In this document: in pieces, positions 35,677 through 48,056 of the stretch
Layout: the number at the start of each line of letters is the position of its first letter
Numbering within the stretch: position 1 is the first letter of the stretch
Assembly (NCBI GenBank): GCA_905250075.1
Contig: CAJNOP010000077.1
Coordinates: forward strand, 68,651 to 132,650
Source of the DNA: Rotaria sp. Silwood1
Taxonomy: Eukaryota; Rotifera; Eurotatoria; Philodinida; Philodinidae
Reading direction: 5' to 3'
Length of the DNA: 64,000 nucleotides
Program-made: the position numbers and the translations under genes
The notes under the pieces: model-generated
What the model saw: only the letters and a program-made list of their open reading frames with translations
Database searches by the model: none
What the model was told of the DNA's origin: nothing

Positions 35677-38625
35677 TATTTAGTAATAGAATCGTTTAAA
35701 CAATACCGTTAATATTGAAAACGAAAAGCTACTTAGATAATTAACTGAAATGAATATGAGAATTATTAGTCGAGAGTCACTTATTAAAAATAAAAATTAT
35801 TTAACATGAAATGGTAAGAGAATACGAATTGTGTTGTTTTTAATGGCAGAAGTATCGCAGACAAGAGCATTTATAGCAGCCTTGAATGATTCATTTGTAA
35901 ATGTACTTCATTAAGCAAAAACAAATCAGTTTTATGAGTGATCTATGTTTGATGCCCTTTTTTTTGAGGTAGCGCTCTTTTGCTTGAAGTACAAAATATT
36001 TCGATAGCCACAGAAAGAAAAAATACCTGGAACTGTATTCGTAGAGTAGAAGCAGGCAGCTCTTTCTAGTTGGCTCTTCTACGAAACCAATTCAACAGCG
36101 AAAGTTGTGAGTCAATCGTTAAAGAAAAGAAACTAAATAGTACTTTCAAAAATTTCGTGAAATAAATGAACAGTAGTAGTCAAGACTCTTTGGCACCACT
36201 AAACACTGCTTATCTGTTAGAAACGATCCAGAGATAAACTGTTCAAAACCGAATCAACTCACAATAAACTCATGTTATTCATTACAAGATTAATTGAAAT
36301 ATTTTTCTATTCTCATGACACAAAAACGGTAGCAATAGCGTTTGAACGCATCATTTTTAAAATGTCAATGCATTACAAATCTTTTTTTGCAAGTTAGAAC
36401 GTCATATAAAATCCTCGTTGCAATGCGTTTACTGTTTTGCATTTAACAGGTCTTTTCTTTTTAGTGTTCTTTGACTGAAAAGAAATACAATATATTTTTA
36501 CAACAGCGTCAAAACAAAGTCTCTATAATGCATTTTCCTCTAGCGAAAATCAGCTAATTCACAAATAGACAAATATTCAGTATGGCACACTTAAAAATAA
36601 TATCAACTAAATAGGACTATTCTTCGAATAAATTTTGTAAGTATAGCACAGCAGAATGTATTTGAAAGTAGCTTCTTAAAAGAGATATTTTTTAAATAAA
36701 CATTCAACTATTTAATAAACTTTCATAGCTGTTCAAATATACCAATTCGTTATAAAGATTCGTAGTATTATAATACATTCTAATTTGGACTAAGCTTCAA
36801 TAAAAGTTTTTCTTTTAACCTGTTACAAAGATATTGACTGCTATCATCTATTATGATATGAATGATTGAAAACGTATGTTTTTCTTACCTCAAACGAAAT
36901 AAATACAATATAATTACTAAACAACGTAACAAGGAATTTAATAACAAAAATAACCGTGATCTAAATCAGGAAACTAAATTTACGACATATACTCACAATG
37001 AATAATGAAATCTTGTTTAAATAGGTATCACTATATTTTACCTAATACTGACTACTTTCACATAATATATAGCATGCAGTAGCTGCTCTTTAAAATACTA
37101 AACATAACCAAATAGTTGCTACATAAATGAGCAGCTATAGAACTTTATTAACCAGTGCCAAATGTCTCTAAATAGTATTGCTTATAAATCATTAAGCATC
37201 ACACAAATATCTCCATCAAGATATGTTATCATTTCTCTCACTCCCCCCTATAAAAGAATGAAATAGCTGTGGAAGACTTTCCTAGCTTTGAAAGCTTTAT
37301 GTAGGTATGAACAATTAAATACCTATGAAAGAATCAAATAGCTATGTAATGTTTAAAGCAGCTTTGACAAGTTGTATAGCTATGAGGATTCAAATAGCTG
37401 TGCATTTTGCAAAGTGTGTGAGGTTAAGAAAAACTTTATCTCTTTTGAAGGTGAGACTTATTTGAATATTACAAAAGAAAAAAAGAGTTTTATAACAAAT
37501 ACGACAAGTAAAGATGAATGAAACAAGTTGAGCTTTATGGTAACAACTCTCTTCAATTTTTTTGCATACAATGATTAGTCATACACTTTCCTTTGTTTTT
37601 TTTTAATTGTTAACGTAATTTCTTGTAATTCATTGTTAGAGTGGTACATTGATGATACTATCAATCTATTCAAAGTGATCATTTTTTAATAGAAAACAGT
37701 AGTGCATATTTGTTTATTGTCATCAAAATTCTTTTATTCGCCATAAAAGCTGGAATATTTATATCACCTACTCGTTCGACAAATAATACACTTTAATGTG
37801 AATATTTTTCGTTCTCTCCAAATACATTCTTTTTATGTCTTGCTATGTTCTATCACTTCAGCAATCAAATGGGTACATTATAAAAATATTCATCTATTTC
37901 TCTTTGCTTTTTGTCGACTATCTGTTAATGCCAAACTGATAGTATTATAATGAAATTCAGTAAAAAGAAACGCAGACGTGTGCAGCATTTTCATTGAATA
38001 GATATTTCTATAAAAAATTTTGATCTTTTCTTCTTGTAAATTAATAAGTTCTTTTACAATCTTCAAAATTATCTATCTAATAGATGATGTTCATAGAGAC
38101 AAAACAATAATATTCATATATCTCAAAAATATTTAGCTTCTTCCAAGATACATTCAGATAAATTAATAGAAAACTGATCTAGTGAAAATACATCACATTT
38201 TTAATTAGAAATATTAGATCATACAATCTTAGGTGAGGATCTAACAATTTCAGGCAAACTAACTTAATCATTTTATCATATTGTTATCATTCTATTGCAT
38301 TTTTCTTAATAACTTATTTTTTCGAAATAATTAATTTTGATAAGCGAATAGAAAATGACCTTAGTAATAAAAAAATGTGTTTTCATATCAATAAAATGGT
38401 TTGTAAAGAATGCACTTTTGAAAGATTTGTTTGTGCTTTTAGTTAGAAAACAACAAGTTCCAACGCAGATTTTTGTAATATCTTTTTCATAGTTTTTATG
38501 ACATTATAAGTTTGAAATACTCTGTAACACGTTAAAAAAAATCTCAACTTAGTTTTCGGTTTCTACGTTCTGTTAAATAAGAATATTATGAAATCAAAGC
38601 GTATGTGTGATTTAAGCATGGATAC
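35677..38625. other. Intergenic, ~2.9 kb
   Basis: No gene seen. At 36037-36080 a small hairpin pairs TTCGTAGAGTAGAAG with CTCTTCTACGAA. At about 37262-37400 the word AAATAGCTATG or AAATAGCTGTG recurs three or four times at irregular spacing. The rest is AT-rich single-copy-like sequence. Confidence 0.4.
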
Positions 38626-38633
38626 ATGTTTAA

Positions 38634-39734
38634 CAGACATTGGATACTTAGTACAATACTTAGTACTTTTCGTACTTAGTACGCGGAAATCGTAAGTACC
38701 AGTACGCTTTTTTAAGTAAAAGTACATGTACTTTTTACTTAAAAATTGTACTTTGTACTTGTACTTAAGTACAATGTACTTAAGTACAATGTACTAAGTA
38801 CACCGTACTACAGTACAATTGTACTAAGTACCGGTACTAAGTACATTTGTACTTAGTACCGATGCTGTCTGTCTACCCTTTTCGAGAACATTACTTGGTG
38901 GGTTTCTCATTTTGATTACTTTTTCGTTTCATACGATTATAAGTGTTTCTTCTCTGTAAAAAGAAGAGTTGTTATAGGAACGGTTTTTTCCATTGCTTCG
39001 TGAACCATTCTTAGTCACCGGAATTCATATTAAAACTAAAGAAAATGCAGTAGAAATGTTTGGAACATTTTTCCAGTTCTCATCGTACTGGCTAGAACTG
39101 AAAAAGACTTGAGCAAAAAGTATCTAAACTCGAATCCACAACGACTTCCATATATAGCATCTTTACTTTTCAGAGCTATCGGCTTTACATTTTAGTAGTC
39201 TTAAACTAAGCTCAACCTAAACAAAAAGTTGTCAGCACAATCTGTTCGATGGGTGTGGGGTGTGGGTGGGGTGTGGGTGTGGGTGTACTGCGTGTGAAGA
39301 CAATACACGCATCCACACCTACACCCGCATCCATTGTAACCAAACAGATTGTAGATGTGTTTCTGATATCTCTTTTACCAATTTACCATTACTGATTATA
39401 GGTTACAAAACTGGAAATTATATTGATTTTGATACCAAAAGATATAAAAGTCTAATAATACTCATGTAAACTTTCATCATCTTTTTAATACAGATGTCAT
39501 TTGATTACGAAAGTGTTTTTTGTCGGTAGAAAAATATGCAGCGAAGAGAGACTTGTACTTTTACTTAAGTACATTGTACTTAAGTACAATATACTTAAGT
39601 ACAATGTACTTAAGTACGGCGTACTTAGTACAATGTACTTAAGTAATTGTACTTAAGTAAAAGTACAAAGTACAATTTTTAAGTACACCGTACTTGTACT
39701 GGTACTTACTGTACTGCTACTGGTCCAATGTCTG
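38634..39734. mobile_element. Non-autonomous hAT-like element with exact 8-bp target duplication
   Basis: TIRs of 11 bp: CAGACATTGGA at the left and its reverse complement TCCAATGTCTG at the right. They are flanked by identical 8-bp ATGTTTAA at 38626-38633 and 39735-39742. An 8-bp duplication with CAG-starting ends is the hAT signature. Both subterminal regions (38640-38865 and 39550-39725) are dense arrays of palindromic GTACTTAAGTAC / AGTACTAAGTAC words. The 1,101 bp interior has no transposase ORF. It also carries a G-rich telomere-like tract. Confidence 0.88.
39250..39286 (+). repeat. G-rich TGTGGG-type tract (telomere-like, G4-capable)
   Basis: Seven runs of three or four G separated by TGT or T in 37 bases, i.e. 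(TGTGGG)n with slips. TGTGGG is, to my knowledge, the telomeric unit reported for bdelloid rotifers (Adineta). A loosely complementary C-rich stretch follows at about 39301-39335 (CATCCACACCTACACCCGCATCC), so a hairpin is an alternative to a G-quadruplex. It lies inside the hAT-like element, off its centre. Confidence 0.7.
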
Positions 39735-39742
39735 ATGTTTAA

Positions 39743-41420
39743 GAGACGCACTACAAATATTATGACCGAACAAAACGACTAATCAGTGCATAGTATTCTG
39801 GGGTGTGTTAGATACACGTATTCAAAAACATAGATTACAAAAAGGAAATAAATCGTTTTCGTTGATAGGACAAAAATAAAAGAATCAGACAAAGATTTGC
39901 AAATCTATTTCAAATTGACCTGAACAAAGGAATTCAGTCTGCTCTATTATTGAATAAGAATAAAATATAATGTTACTTATTAACATTGATGCAGTATCAT
40001 AGAACTCATAAGATGACCTTGTATTATCATCAACTATTTAGCTGAAGTTTTCCTTTTTTTGCCATGAAACTCAAACTTTCGCTTAAACACAAATCAAAAA
40101 CAAGAAGTTGAAGAATTTACCGTTATTCGCCGTTTAATCATTTTAATTTACTCTTAGATATCAATATTTTCCGTCTTTAAGAGCTCGGTTTCAACTTAAA
40201 AAGGTCCTTTTTAATATGCCACACTATACTGTGATCCTGAATAGTACACAGCATACACAAATCAATTGTTTTTCAACGATATTCTAACAGATTTAGTCGC
40301 TACACAATAGCAATAATTAGGAAACACTTTACCAGTAACACACAATATAGTTGATTTTATGTATACTATACTGTACACCGTCGCATGTGAAAATAGTTAT
40401 AGTTTGGTCTATGCAGAACTATTCATTGTGCTTATAATTTTCAACTGTACTTATAAGTATCAACCATCTAAACTTGATTGATTCTTCTGATTTCTGTGTA
40501 ACTTTAATTAAGTTGAAATAGTAACCAATTATATTAAATTGATACATGTGATAGAAGAGAAAAAAATACATATTTCAATGTTCTTTACTTGAGAAAATCA
40601 GCATTTGTAAAGTCTTTTCTATAAGTGTTTTTTATGTATTCATTTGTTAGCTATCTTTTCTATTCCTTTCATGTCGAGCATGAATACATGTGTAGGACAA
40701 TGTATTTTTGGTCGTACGATCGATGATAATCTTTAAATTGTGAGCAGCTGAATGTAATCCTGTCTTTTATTGTTTGAGATGGCAATCATCTTCAATAAAT
40801 ATTGTGAGAAAATTTAGATAACGCTTTCTCACGATTAAATTACACATTTCAATAGGAAACCACTATTTGATTATTCTCTGTTTACTCATATGCATCCTTT
40901 ACTACAAATGAATAAACAAAGCCAAGCGAGAAGAGCGTACTTTATTCATGGAAATGAATATGACTTCAAGTTTTAAGTACGTAGTTTAACGTTATGAACA
41001 ATGTTGAAAATATGTTCATTAACGATTATAATACGAAATTTATAATAGTTGCAACTTTGACCGATTTACTCAATAGAGATGTGATGATTTTATTGTTACA
41101 CCTTCCCAATACTACACATCTAAGTTCTAAAGTAGAAAGTTCTCAAATGTATCTCAAATCTGACGTTACTATAGTCATCGATACAACTCCTTTCATCCTA
41201 CATATATTCTGCTGAATTGTGTGTGAAAATGTCCTAATAAAGAAAATAAACATACGATGATACAAACTATAGTAAAAAAAAACAGAATTCAAAAGTCAAT
41301 GTTTTTTTTCTTGGAAAAAAGAATTGTCTAGCTACGTCTTTCAATAAACGAAAAAAACAATGGCTAAAATATATGTGAGAGGCAGAAGATGATAGGATAG
41401 TAATCAGCAATATAAAATAA
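39743..41420. other. Intergenic, no gene supported
   Basis: AT-rich, with only short featureless ORFs such as 40994-41215. It forms the 3' flank of the minus-strand membrane protein gene. Confidence 0.4.
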
Positions 41421-44400
41421 TTATTTGAAGTTAATGACTGTCACTCGATTGAGATTTGCATACGATGAAAAAATAGTGCGACGTGGAATCATACGAATGC
41501 TTGGATTTGCTGATGAAGAACGTTTTACTCGACGAACAGAAACATTCGATAGAGGTTGTACATTTCTTTTGCTTTCTTCTAAATTATTGAAGTCATTATG
41601 GTGAATTTCATTCAATTGTGTTGTACTGTCAATAGGTGATGTTGATTGACGCGGTTCGATCGATGATTTAGTTAGACGAGGAAATTTTTTAAAAGGGAAA
41701 TGATTCTTTTGTGCTAATGTTGATGCAGAAGACGGAAAGTTTATTGTATCAGAAGAATCTTGGAAAATAGATTGAATACGCACAAAATTATTAGTTGGAG
41801 TGTGAATTTGTGTTGGCGTCTTTGTTATTTTATCTTGTCGATCGATTTCTTGAATGTTGGCAGATGAGTTTAAATAATGTGAAGAATCAAGAGATTTTCC
41901 TGATGGTTGTTTGCATCTTACATTGTCTTTATTGTCAATAAGTGTATTATCTTTTCGATTAATTCTACTGACAGTAGCATCACTTGATGTTTGCGAATAA
42001 TTTATAATTTTGATGCTGCTGTCTTGTCTTAATTCATGGTTTTCTTGTTGCTTTTTTCCGCTTAGAAGTTGTTGATGAACTCTTCCACTTGCTGGACTCC
42101 ACTCAAAGCAGTTTTCCGACTCGTTACATCTCTTTTGACGTCGCCGACGACGTTTACGACCACTAACAAAACGAAAAAAAGATAATGTACTGTAGAGCAC
42201 AATATATTCCTTACAATAAAAAGCAACAACAACATAGAGCACAACACACGATCAAAGTTAGTGCGAGTAATGATAGACCGATAATTAATGGCAAATTTAT
42301 GGTATTGTTTGGTTTAACTGAAAGAAATGCAAAAGAAAAAAGGAGATTATTCGAGTTGCTTCAAGGTTTCAAAGATATTACCAGTTGATGATGATATAGA
42401 TGAACTTATTGGCATACTGATTTAAATCAGTGTGAATAAAAATAAAAAACAAATGAAATTCTCCATTATAACAAAAAACTATCTAACCTTGTTTGAACAT
42501 TCGTTGAAGATGTGATATCCATCGTTGTGATCATCTCTGTTGACTGTTGTAAGGTCTGCTGTGATGTCACATCCCTAGAACGGCGAATAATTACGTGTAT
42601 CGTTGTTTGATTATCATTATTCTATGATTTGCCTCTGATGTAATTCCATATGAACATTAAAGTGCAAACAAATTTGTATATTTACAAATGTGCTGACTCA
42701 TCGGTGTCTTTTTTTTAGCAAACTCTCCATGTCTCTCTCAATCTGTATAAATTCAGATAGTGAATGAATGATCAATGTACTATCAATGAAGTGATGCTGT
42801 CTACTGTCAAGAAATGCTACTGCCAAGGGGGAAACGGCGGACTTTTGGACTTGAAGTTACTTTGAGCTACTTTAAGGTACTTCAAGTTACTTTAAGCTAC
42901 TTCAAGTTACTTTCAGCTACTTGAAGTAGCTTACTTTGAAGTACTTTTCAACTTCAAATTTACCTGAAGTTACTTGAAGTTACTTTAAGCTACTTGTTCC
43001 TACTTTGGGCTACTTGGGTGGTACTTTGAGCCACTTCAAGTAGTCTACTTTCACGTACTTTGACGTACTTTTCTACTTCAAGTCCGCCGTTTCCCCCTTG
43101 GCTACTGCTGTGAAAGAGAAATATGACAGCACTGCATTTGTGAACATCGACTCACATTAAAGCTGTCGACGTTTGGATTGTTGTTATCATTGTCGTTGAA
43201 CTGTGAAGAAAAATGAAACAAATATAGCCAATGGTATCGTCGATCAAATGAAGAACTTTACGCAACAGTTGCTCCTGGACATACTGGAATATTTGTGAGA
43301 CCAACAAACAATGTCACACAGTACTGATCTGATTGAACACTTGCACTCAAAATATCAAAGACAAAGAACTCAATTAAGTATTGAGAGATCAATATAAACA
43401 AATAGCTCACTTATCACTTCCAACAGCACAAAAGACTTGTGAACCGACTTGATTAGCCGTTGGAATCCATGTAATTCTCATTGACCATACGGATGTATTA
43501 GTAGCATTCTGAACAAGTGCACTCTTGATAATAGTAGGAAACGATAAAGTAGCAATGTCTGTGATTGTTCGTTCGCTACCACACTGATTAACAACTGTAA
43601 ATGTCATTGTAAAATTCACACCGACTTGTGCACCTTGGCAAACACCACTGCTGACATCGGCCAATAAAAGAGGCTTAAGTGCGCAAGTTGTAGCTGCATA
43701 AACATAAATCAAAAATTGAAGTGAGACAGAACTTAATGGAGTAGTACTGGTATTCGTTATAAAATCTTCGACCTGTAAGAATATATGAAATTAAATGAAA
43801 TAATGAAGAGATCTATGCAAAAGCAAATCACCTGTATGGCAACAAGGTAATAATCGCCAGCAGTAGTTCCAGTAATTGTCAGAATACAAGAAGTAGATAA
43901 AGTTGTACCTGTCGGCAACGATCCTGGTGGACAAGCGTTGGCACATTCTGATGATCCATTTGCGAATCGACATTTAAGATAATCATTATCTGCATCAAGA
44001 ATTGGAATTTGAATCGTTTGCTGAACATTAACAGGTATGCTCAAGTATGAAATACATGTGGCTACAGGTGGTGTATTAATCAGTCCATTATCTGATCTTG
44101 CACGTATGTCAATAGAAGATGAAAGACTCCAGCCAGTTGAATTTCCCAGTGCCAATGTTTGCCATCCACCCGTAGTAGCAAAAGTTGCAATGAAATAAGC
44201 TCCACTGGTGAGATTGACTATATCCGATCGTTGGCTCACTGTCAAGTCAAGTGCATTAGAAAAATCGGTACAGTAGCCAGTAATAGGTACTTCATTACCA
44301 ACATAGCCACCTGATGTTGAACAACTAGCACTACATGTTAAATTGACTCCAGCGCCTGCTTTCGTTCCTATATTAATAGATGGTGATTGAGTGGCAATCA

Positions 44401-44587
44401 TGCTATCATTGCATCCAATTATGGAGGACGTCCAACTGTATGTTTGAGTAATAATGATCGAAACTGTACTACCAGCTGTAATGTTATTATTAACCGGTTT
44501 CCAAGTGATTGTACCACCACGAAAATGATACGCTTCAATTGTAGGTGCAAGTAGTAATAATAACGATAGAAGATAAATGAGATGCAT
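41421..44587 (-). CDS. Type I membrane protein with large ectodomain, unknown family (8 exons, 737 aa)
   Basis: Exons (minus, high to low): 44587-43832, 43772-43411, 43345-43262, 43200-43156, 42574-42488, 42416-42382, 42317-42215, 42162-41421. They sum to 2,214 nt with every phase consistent. I start at the ATG at 44587; an upstream TTG is in frame but is not needed. It has a signal peptide (M-H-L-I-Y then a Leu run, cleavage near ...TIEA-Y), then an ectodomain of about 500 residues starting YHFRGGTITWKPV, rich in Ser/Thr/Cys and N-glycosylation sites, with beta-sandwich-like repeats. A Thr/Ser-rich stalk follows, then one TM (LPLIIGLSLLALTLIV) ending in a Cys cluster (CCALCCCCF), then a basic stop-transfer (GRKRRRRRQKR). 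The cytoplasmic tail of about 245 residues is polar and probably disordered, with basic SxxR patches at the end. It is likely a surface receptor or adhesion molecule; I do not recognise a named family. Intron 4 carries a MITE. Confidence 0.8.
42823..43101. mobile_element. MITE with CCAAGGGGGAAACGGCGGAC TIRs, in an intron
   Basis: The 20 bp end CCAAGGGGGAAACGGCGGAC is exactly inverted at the right, flanked by the direct 6-bp repeat CTACTG at 42817-42822 and 43102-43107. The 279 bp interior is a dense array of ACTTGAAGT / AGTTACTTTAAGCTACTT words, i.e. near-palindromic AAGTACTT-type motifs. The ends are GC-rich against an AT-rich background. It lies wholly inside intron 4 of the membrane protein gene, so splicing removes it. 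No ORF. Confidence 0.85.
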
Positions 44588-47440
44588 TAGCAAGGGAATC
44601 TACACAAATTTATGACACTTTACTGTATTTAAGATTTTTCTGGACTTACTATAGTTTTTTACTGTCAAAATACTTCGCTTTTCAGACGAATTCAATACAC
44701 TAATATTCAGTTATGTCTACTTGTCACAATGTCAATTTTATATCTTACTTGAAATGTCCTTTATTGTATTACAGTGCATTTTTTTATATTGCTTTTTTTT
44801 GTTATTTCAAATAGATTGATGATGGAGGCCATAAGAAAAAACATCAACTTTTTCAGGCAGTGAAAATGAGTAGAAAAACAAAACTCAATTATAAATATGA
44901 AATATACCTGATGAATTTTTACATGATTTCGTATTGATAGATTAACATGGAGGCCAGTTAAATTCAAATATGATTGTAAAATTTTTAAAATGACAAAAGA
45001 AGAAGTGGCCAAAGAGGATTCTACTATGACACTTCCTCATTGTCGTGGACAATGCAATCTACACACGCAAATAAGGTGAGTATTGAAACTATGGTCCCAC
45101 ATATTGATAAAAACGCACATGCAGTGATGAATTATTTGCTCGCAGTCATTACTAATAAGAAAAAAAAAGCACTTTTAGGTTTCAAGAAATCGTACATATT
45201 CTTTCAATTGTTTTATCCCAACACTGATTCTCTTTATTTCAAAACATTTCTATCAAGTTAGATTGCCTTTCATCATCTGAAATTCATGAAATTGTATTAA
45301 AAATCAAATCATTTCTAAACTTAAAACTCTCAAAGTCAGAATATTAGAATAAATAAAACAATTTTGAACACCCACTTCTGGAGACCATTCGACTATAAAC
45401 GCCATGAATATTATCACAATGAAATATATACTACATTACAAGTGATCCTACTATATCTATCGAATTTTTAGAAAGTCTCAATTTTTTTTTATTTATTGCT
45501 CCATAAAAAGATAATATGATGTATCAGAAATTAGTGGAAGGTTTTTGATGAATTTTTTCATCCAGAATCATACGGCTCTAGAGACCTTACTGACTTCTTT
45601 TTATGATATATATTGTGTAATGAATGTACTTTTCTTGTGTGGCTAACTATTTTGTCACGGAAGACAACACTATGTATGTGCTAACTGGATTCATTTTATC
45701 CAACGTCGAAGTACAACACTTATGTTTGCTCTTATTTTCAGCCAAATATTATACGAAATACACCAAAAGTCTCACCTCACTTTTAACTTTTAATTCATGT
45801 TTTTGAAAGCTGAAAAAATTGATTTAATATGATTATACTGTTGACAATAATACTAATATTTATGAGCAAAAAAGATCAAATAGAACTTGATTGTTTAATA
45901 TCAATCTATAGAAAATGAAAATTAATTATTTATTTGTTTATTTCCTTGATGAAGGTAATTTTTGTGTTAATCAGCTGAAATAATAAATGAATAAAGTTTT
46001 CGAATCAATCAATCAATCCATTTTCTATATGCTGTTAAGATACCACTGTTTGCCAATCTATGCTTCAAACAACTGTAACCATAATATTGGAAACACCTTG
46101 GTTGATCCAAAAGTTGTATTGCTTTATCATTTTATATAAACAATGGAAAATCGATCATTCTTAAGTAAATCAGTAAATAAATAGCTTCTATCTTCTCTAT
46201 ATATGATTATACAAAAATACGTCTGTAAAATACACAAAATGTTTGGATATGAAGTTTAATAGGAAAACACACGAGGATATTGTTACTGTATTAGTTTTAC
46301 TAGTTTTATTACATGGGCTAAGTGGTATTGTTGGCTATTTTATTACTTTCTACTATTAAATTAATACTAAATGTTGGAAGAACAAAAACAGTAAAAGAAA
46401 TCCATAATCAAATATTTATTATATTATGAAATACGTCTTATTGTATCGTTGATCATATATCTCTGATATGATGCATCATTTATCTTTTTCTCTGAATTTT
46501 GTTTCCCATTCTCTGTCTATTATCCTTTTTTTCGCTCACGTTTCTCTCTATGATATCTCGTTCCATTCAAACTTGAGTGTGAGAGTGAGAATACGATGGT
46601 GAAATATTATAGGATGTGGTTTTCGATATTGTTTTTCAACTTCATTGTCTCATCTTCTATGCAAAAAAAACTGGGAATTTTTTTTATCGCCTTACTCGTC
46701 CATTCCAAAGTCTCATGAGTCCTATGCTGCACATTCAAAGTATATGTAAATAATAATAAAACTTGGCAAATATTTTATTAACTATTACTACCGATGACAC
46801 ATGTCTTCCTCCTTATACTATATACAAGTTATTGCGACAAAATGATAAGTGATGTTCGGAAAAATCTTATAGTTGGTGCGATCTTCAATAACGTCGATTT
46901 CAGGAAGAATCTATGAGAATTGCTTTTACGATTAGCTGTCGAAATTATTTATTCCAAACAAAAGTTATATTTTACACCTACTATTGCCAATAATTGATAA
47001 TCATTACTCACATTTTTCAGTTAAAGCGGGTTAATTCGCCATCCGACATAAAATACTCAACTCATGTATTGCAACCATTAGACGTATGCATTTGTACGGA
47101 AATCATTGTGGTGCTAATTTAACCAATTATTAACCAAAAGACGGCTTGATAAACCTGATTTTGTTATATTATTCTTGAAGTTGTTTCATTGTACATTATC
47201 ATTTACTCATTGTGCACCGTCGTTTGTAAAAGCAAGCGTTTATTGTTATCCTTAAAGCTTTATTCCAAAAGGAAAATTAATAAGCGACTATGCCAATGCA
47301 TTAGTCACAGCAAACTATATAGCGATCGTTAAAAGAAAGAAACTTGTAAAATATCTATGAGTTCCAAATTACATACAGATAGTTCAAGTTTAATCTTTCA
47401 GTCTCTAGTAGACACCAATTTTCGACTTGCTTTTCTTTTT
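44588..47440. other. Intergenic, ~2.8 kb; possible LINE 3' tail at ~45900-46020
   Basis: An acceptor-like TTTGTGTAG lies 13 nt before the membrane protein ATG. No gene was recognised. At 45900-46020 a segment with TTGATGAAGGTAATTTTTGTG, then AATAAATGAATAAAG, ends in (AATC)n (46001-46018), the look of a non-LTR retrotransposon 3' terminus on the plus strand. No reverse transcriptase sequence is nearby. Confidence 0.35.
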
Positions 47441-47447
47441 TAGTTAG

Positions 47448-48056
47448 AAACACATTGTACTTCAACTGTGACAATTCTTCATTTTCTTACGTTCAAAAAA
47501 AGTTTTCTATACTAACTTCTGTTGACTATACAAGATAATACACAAATAACCATTCGTCAAATAGATGATGCAGTGCAAAGATTGCTGCAAGTTTTAATAA
47601 CATCAACTGATTTCAGGCAATTTCTGATTATTCATAAGAATTCAACTAATATTGCTTGAACTTTATCAACAAAACAGCCTAACTATGTCAAGTTTTTATT
47701 ACATTCTATTGAAAAAGGTGAAAAGAATAGTCTCTTCCTTATGAAAACTATTTTTATTTCATGTACAGGAAAAAAGCTCTTTGCTTAAAATTGAGAAATT
47801 AGTTCAAAATTTTTTAACTTCAACCAAAAACTTATTATTATTAGAAAACGAGAATACTACATCAATGTGTCAGATCTCAATGAACTAATATTAATCGAAA
47901 TCAAGAAGAAAAATTAAAAGTCAATAACACAACAACTGCAAAGAAACTGAGAAAGTCTAGTAAAAAAAACACACCTGAAAATTCATCGAATAATTTGAAT
48001 AGGATTAATAATAGTCAGTGTTCTAATGTCGATTATTCATTTCAAACTTGCGATTA
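47448..48056 (+). pseudogene. Probable gene relic, frame-shifted, family unknown
   Basis: Several adjacent pieces read like protein but not in one frame. 47450-47530 gives ...FNCDNSSFSYVQKKFSIL...VDYTR then stop. From about 47538 a different frame gives TQITIRQIDDAVQRLLQVL...FRQFLIIHKN, a TGA, then LSTKQPNYVKFLLHSIEK. After an intron-like GTGAAAAG...GTACAG, EKSSLLKIEKLVQNFLTSTKN... runs to another stop. A last block (47895-48056) gives NQEEKLKVNNTTTAKKLRKSSKKN...SFQTCD and stop. The helical Leu/Ile pattern and composition are gene-like and unlike the surrounding AT-rich sequence. Either it is a decayed gene or I have missed its true splicing. The protein is not recognised. Confidence 0.35.

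Noticed and set aside
44588..44593. Start of the membrane protein at an upstream TTG
   Set aside because: An in-frame ATG at 44587 gives a standard signal peptide; a TTG start is not expected in animals.
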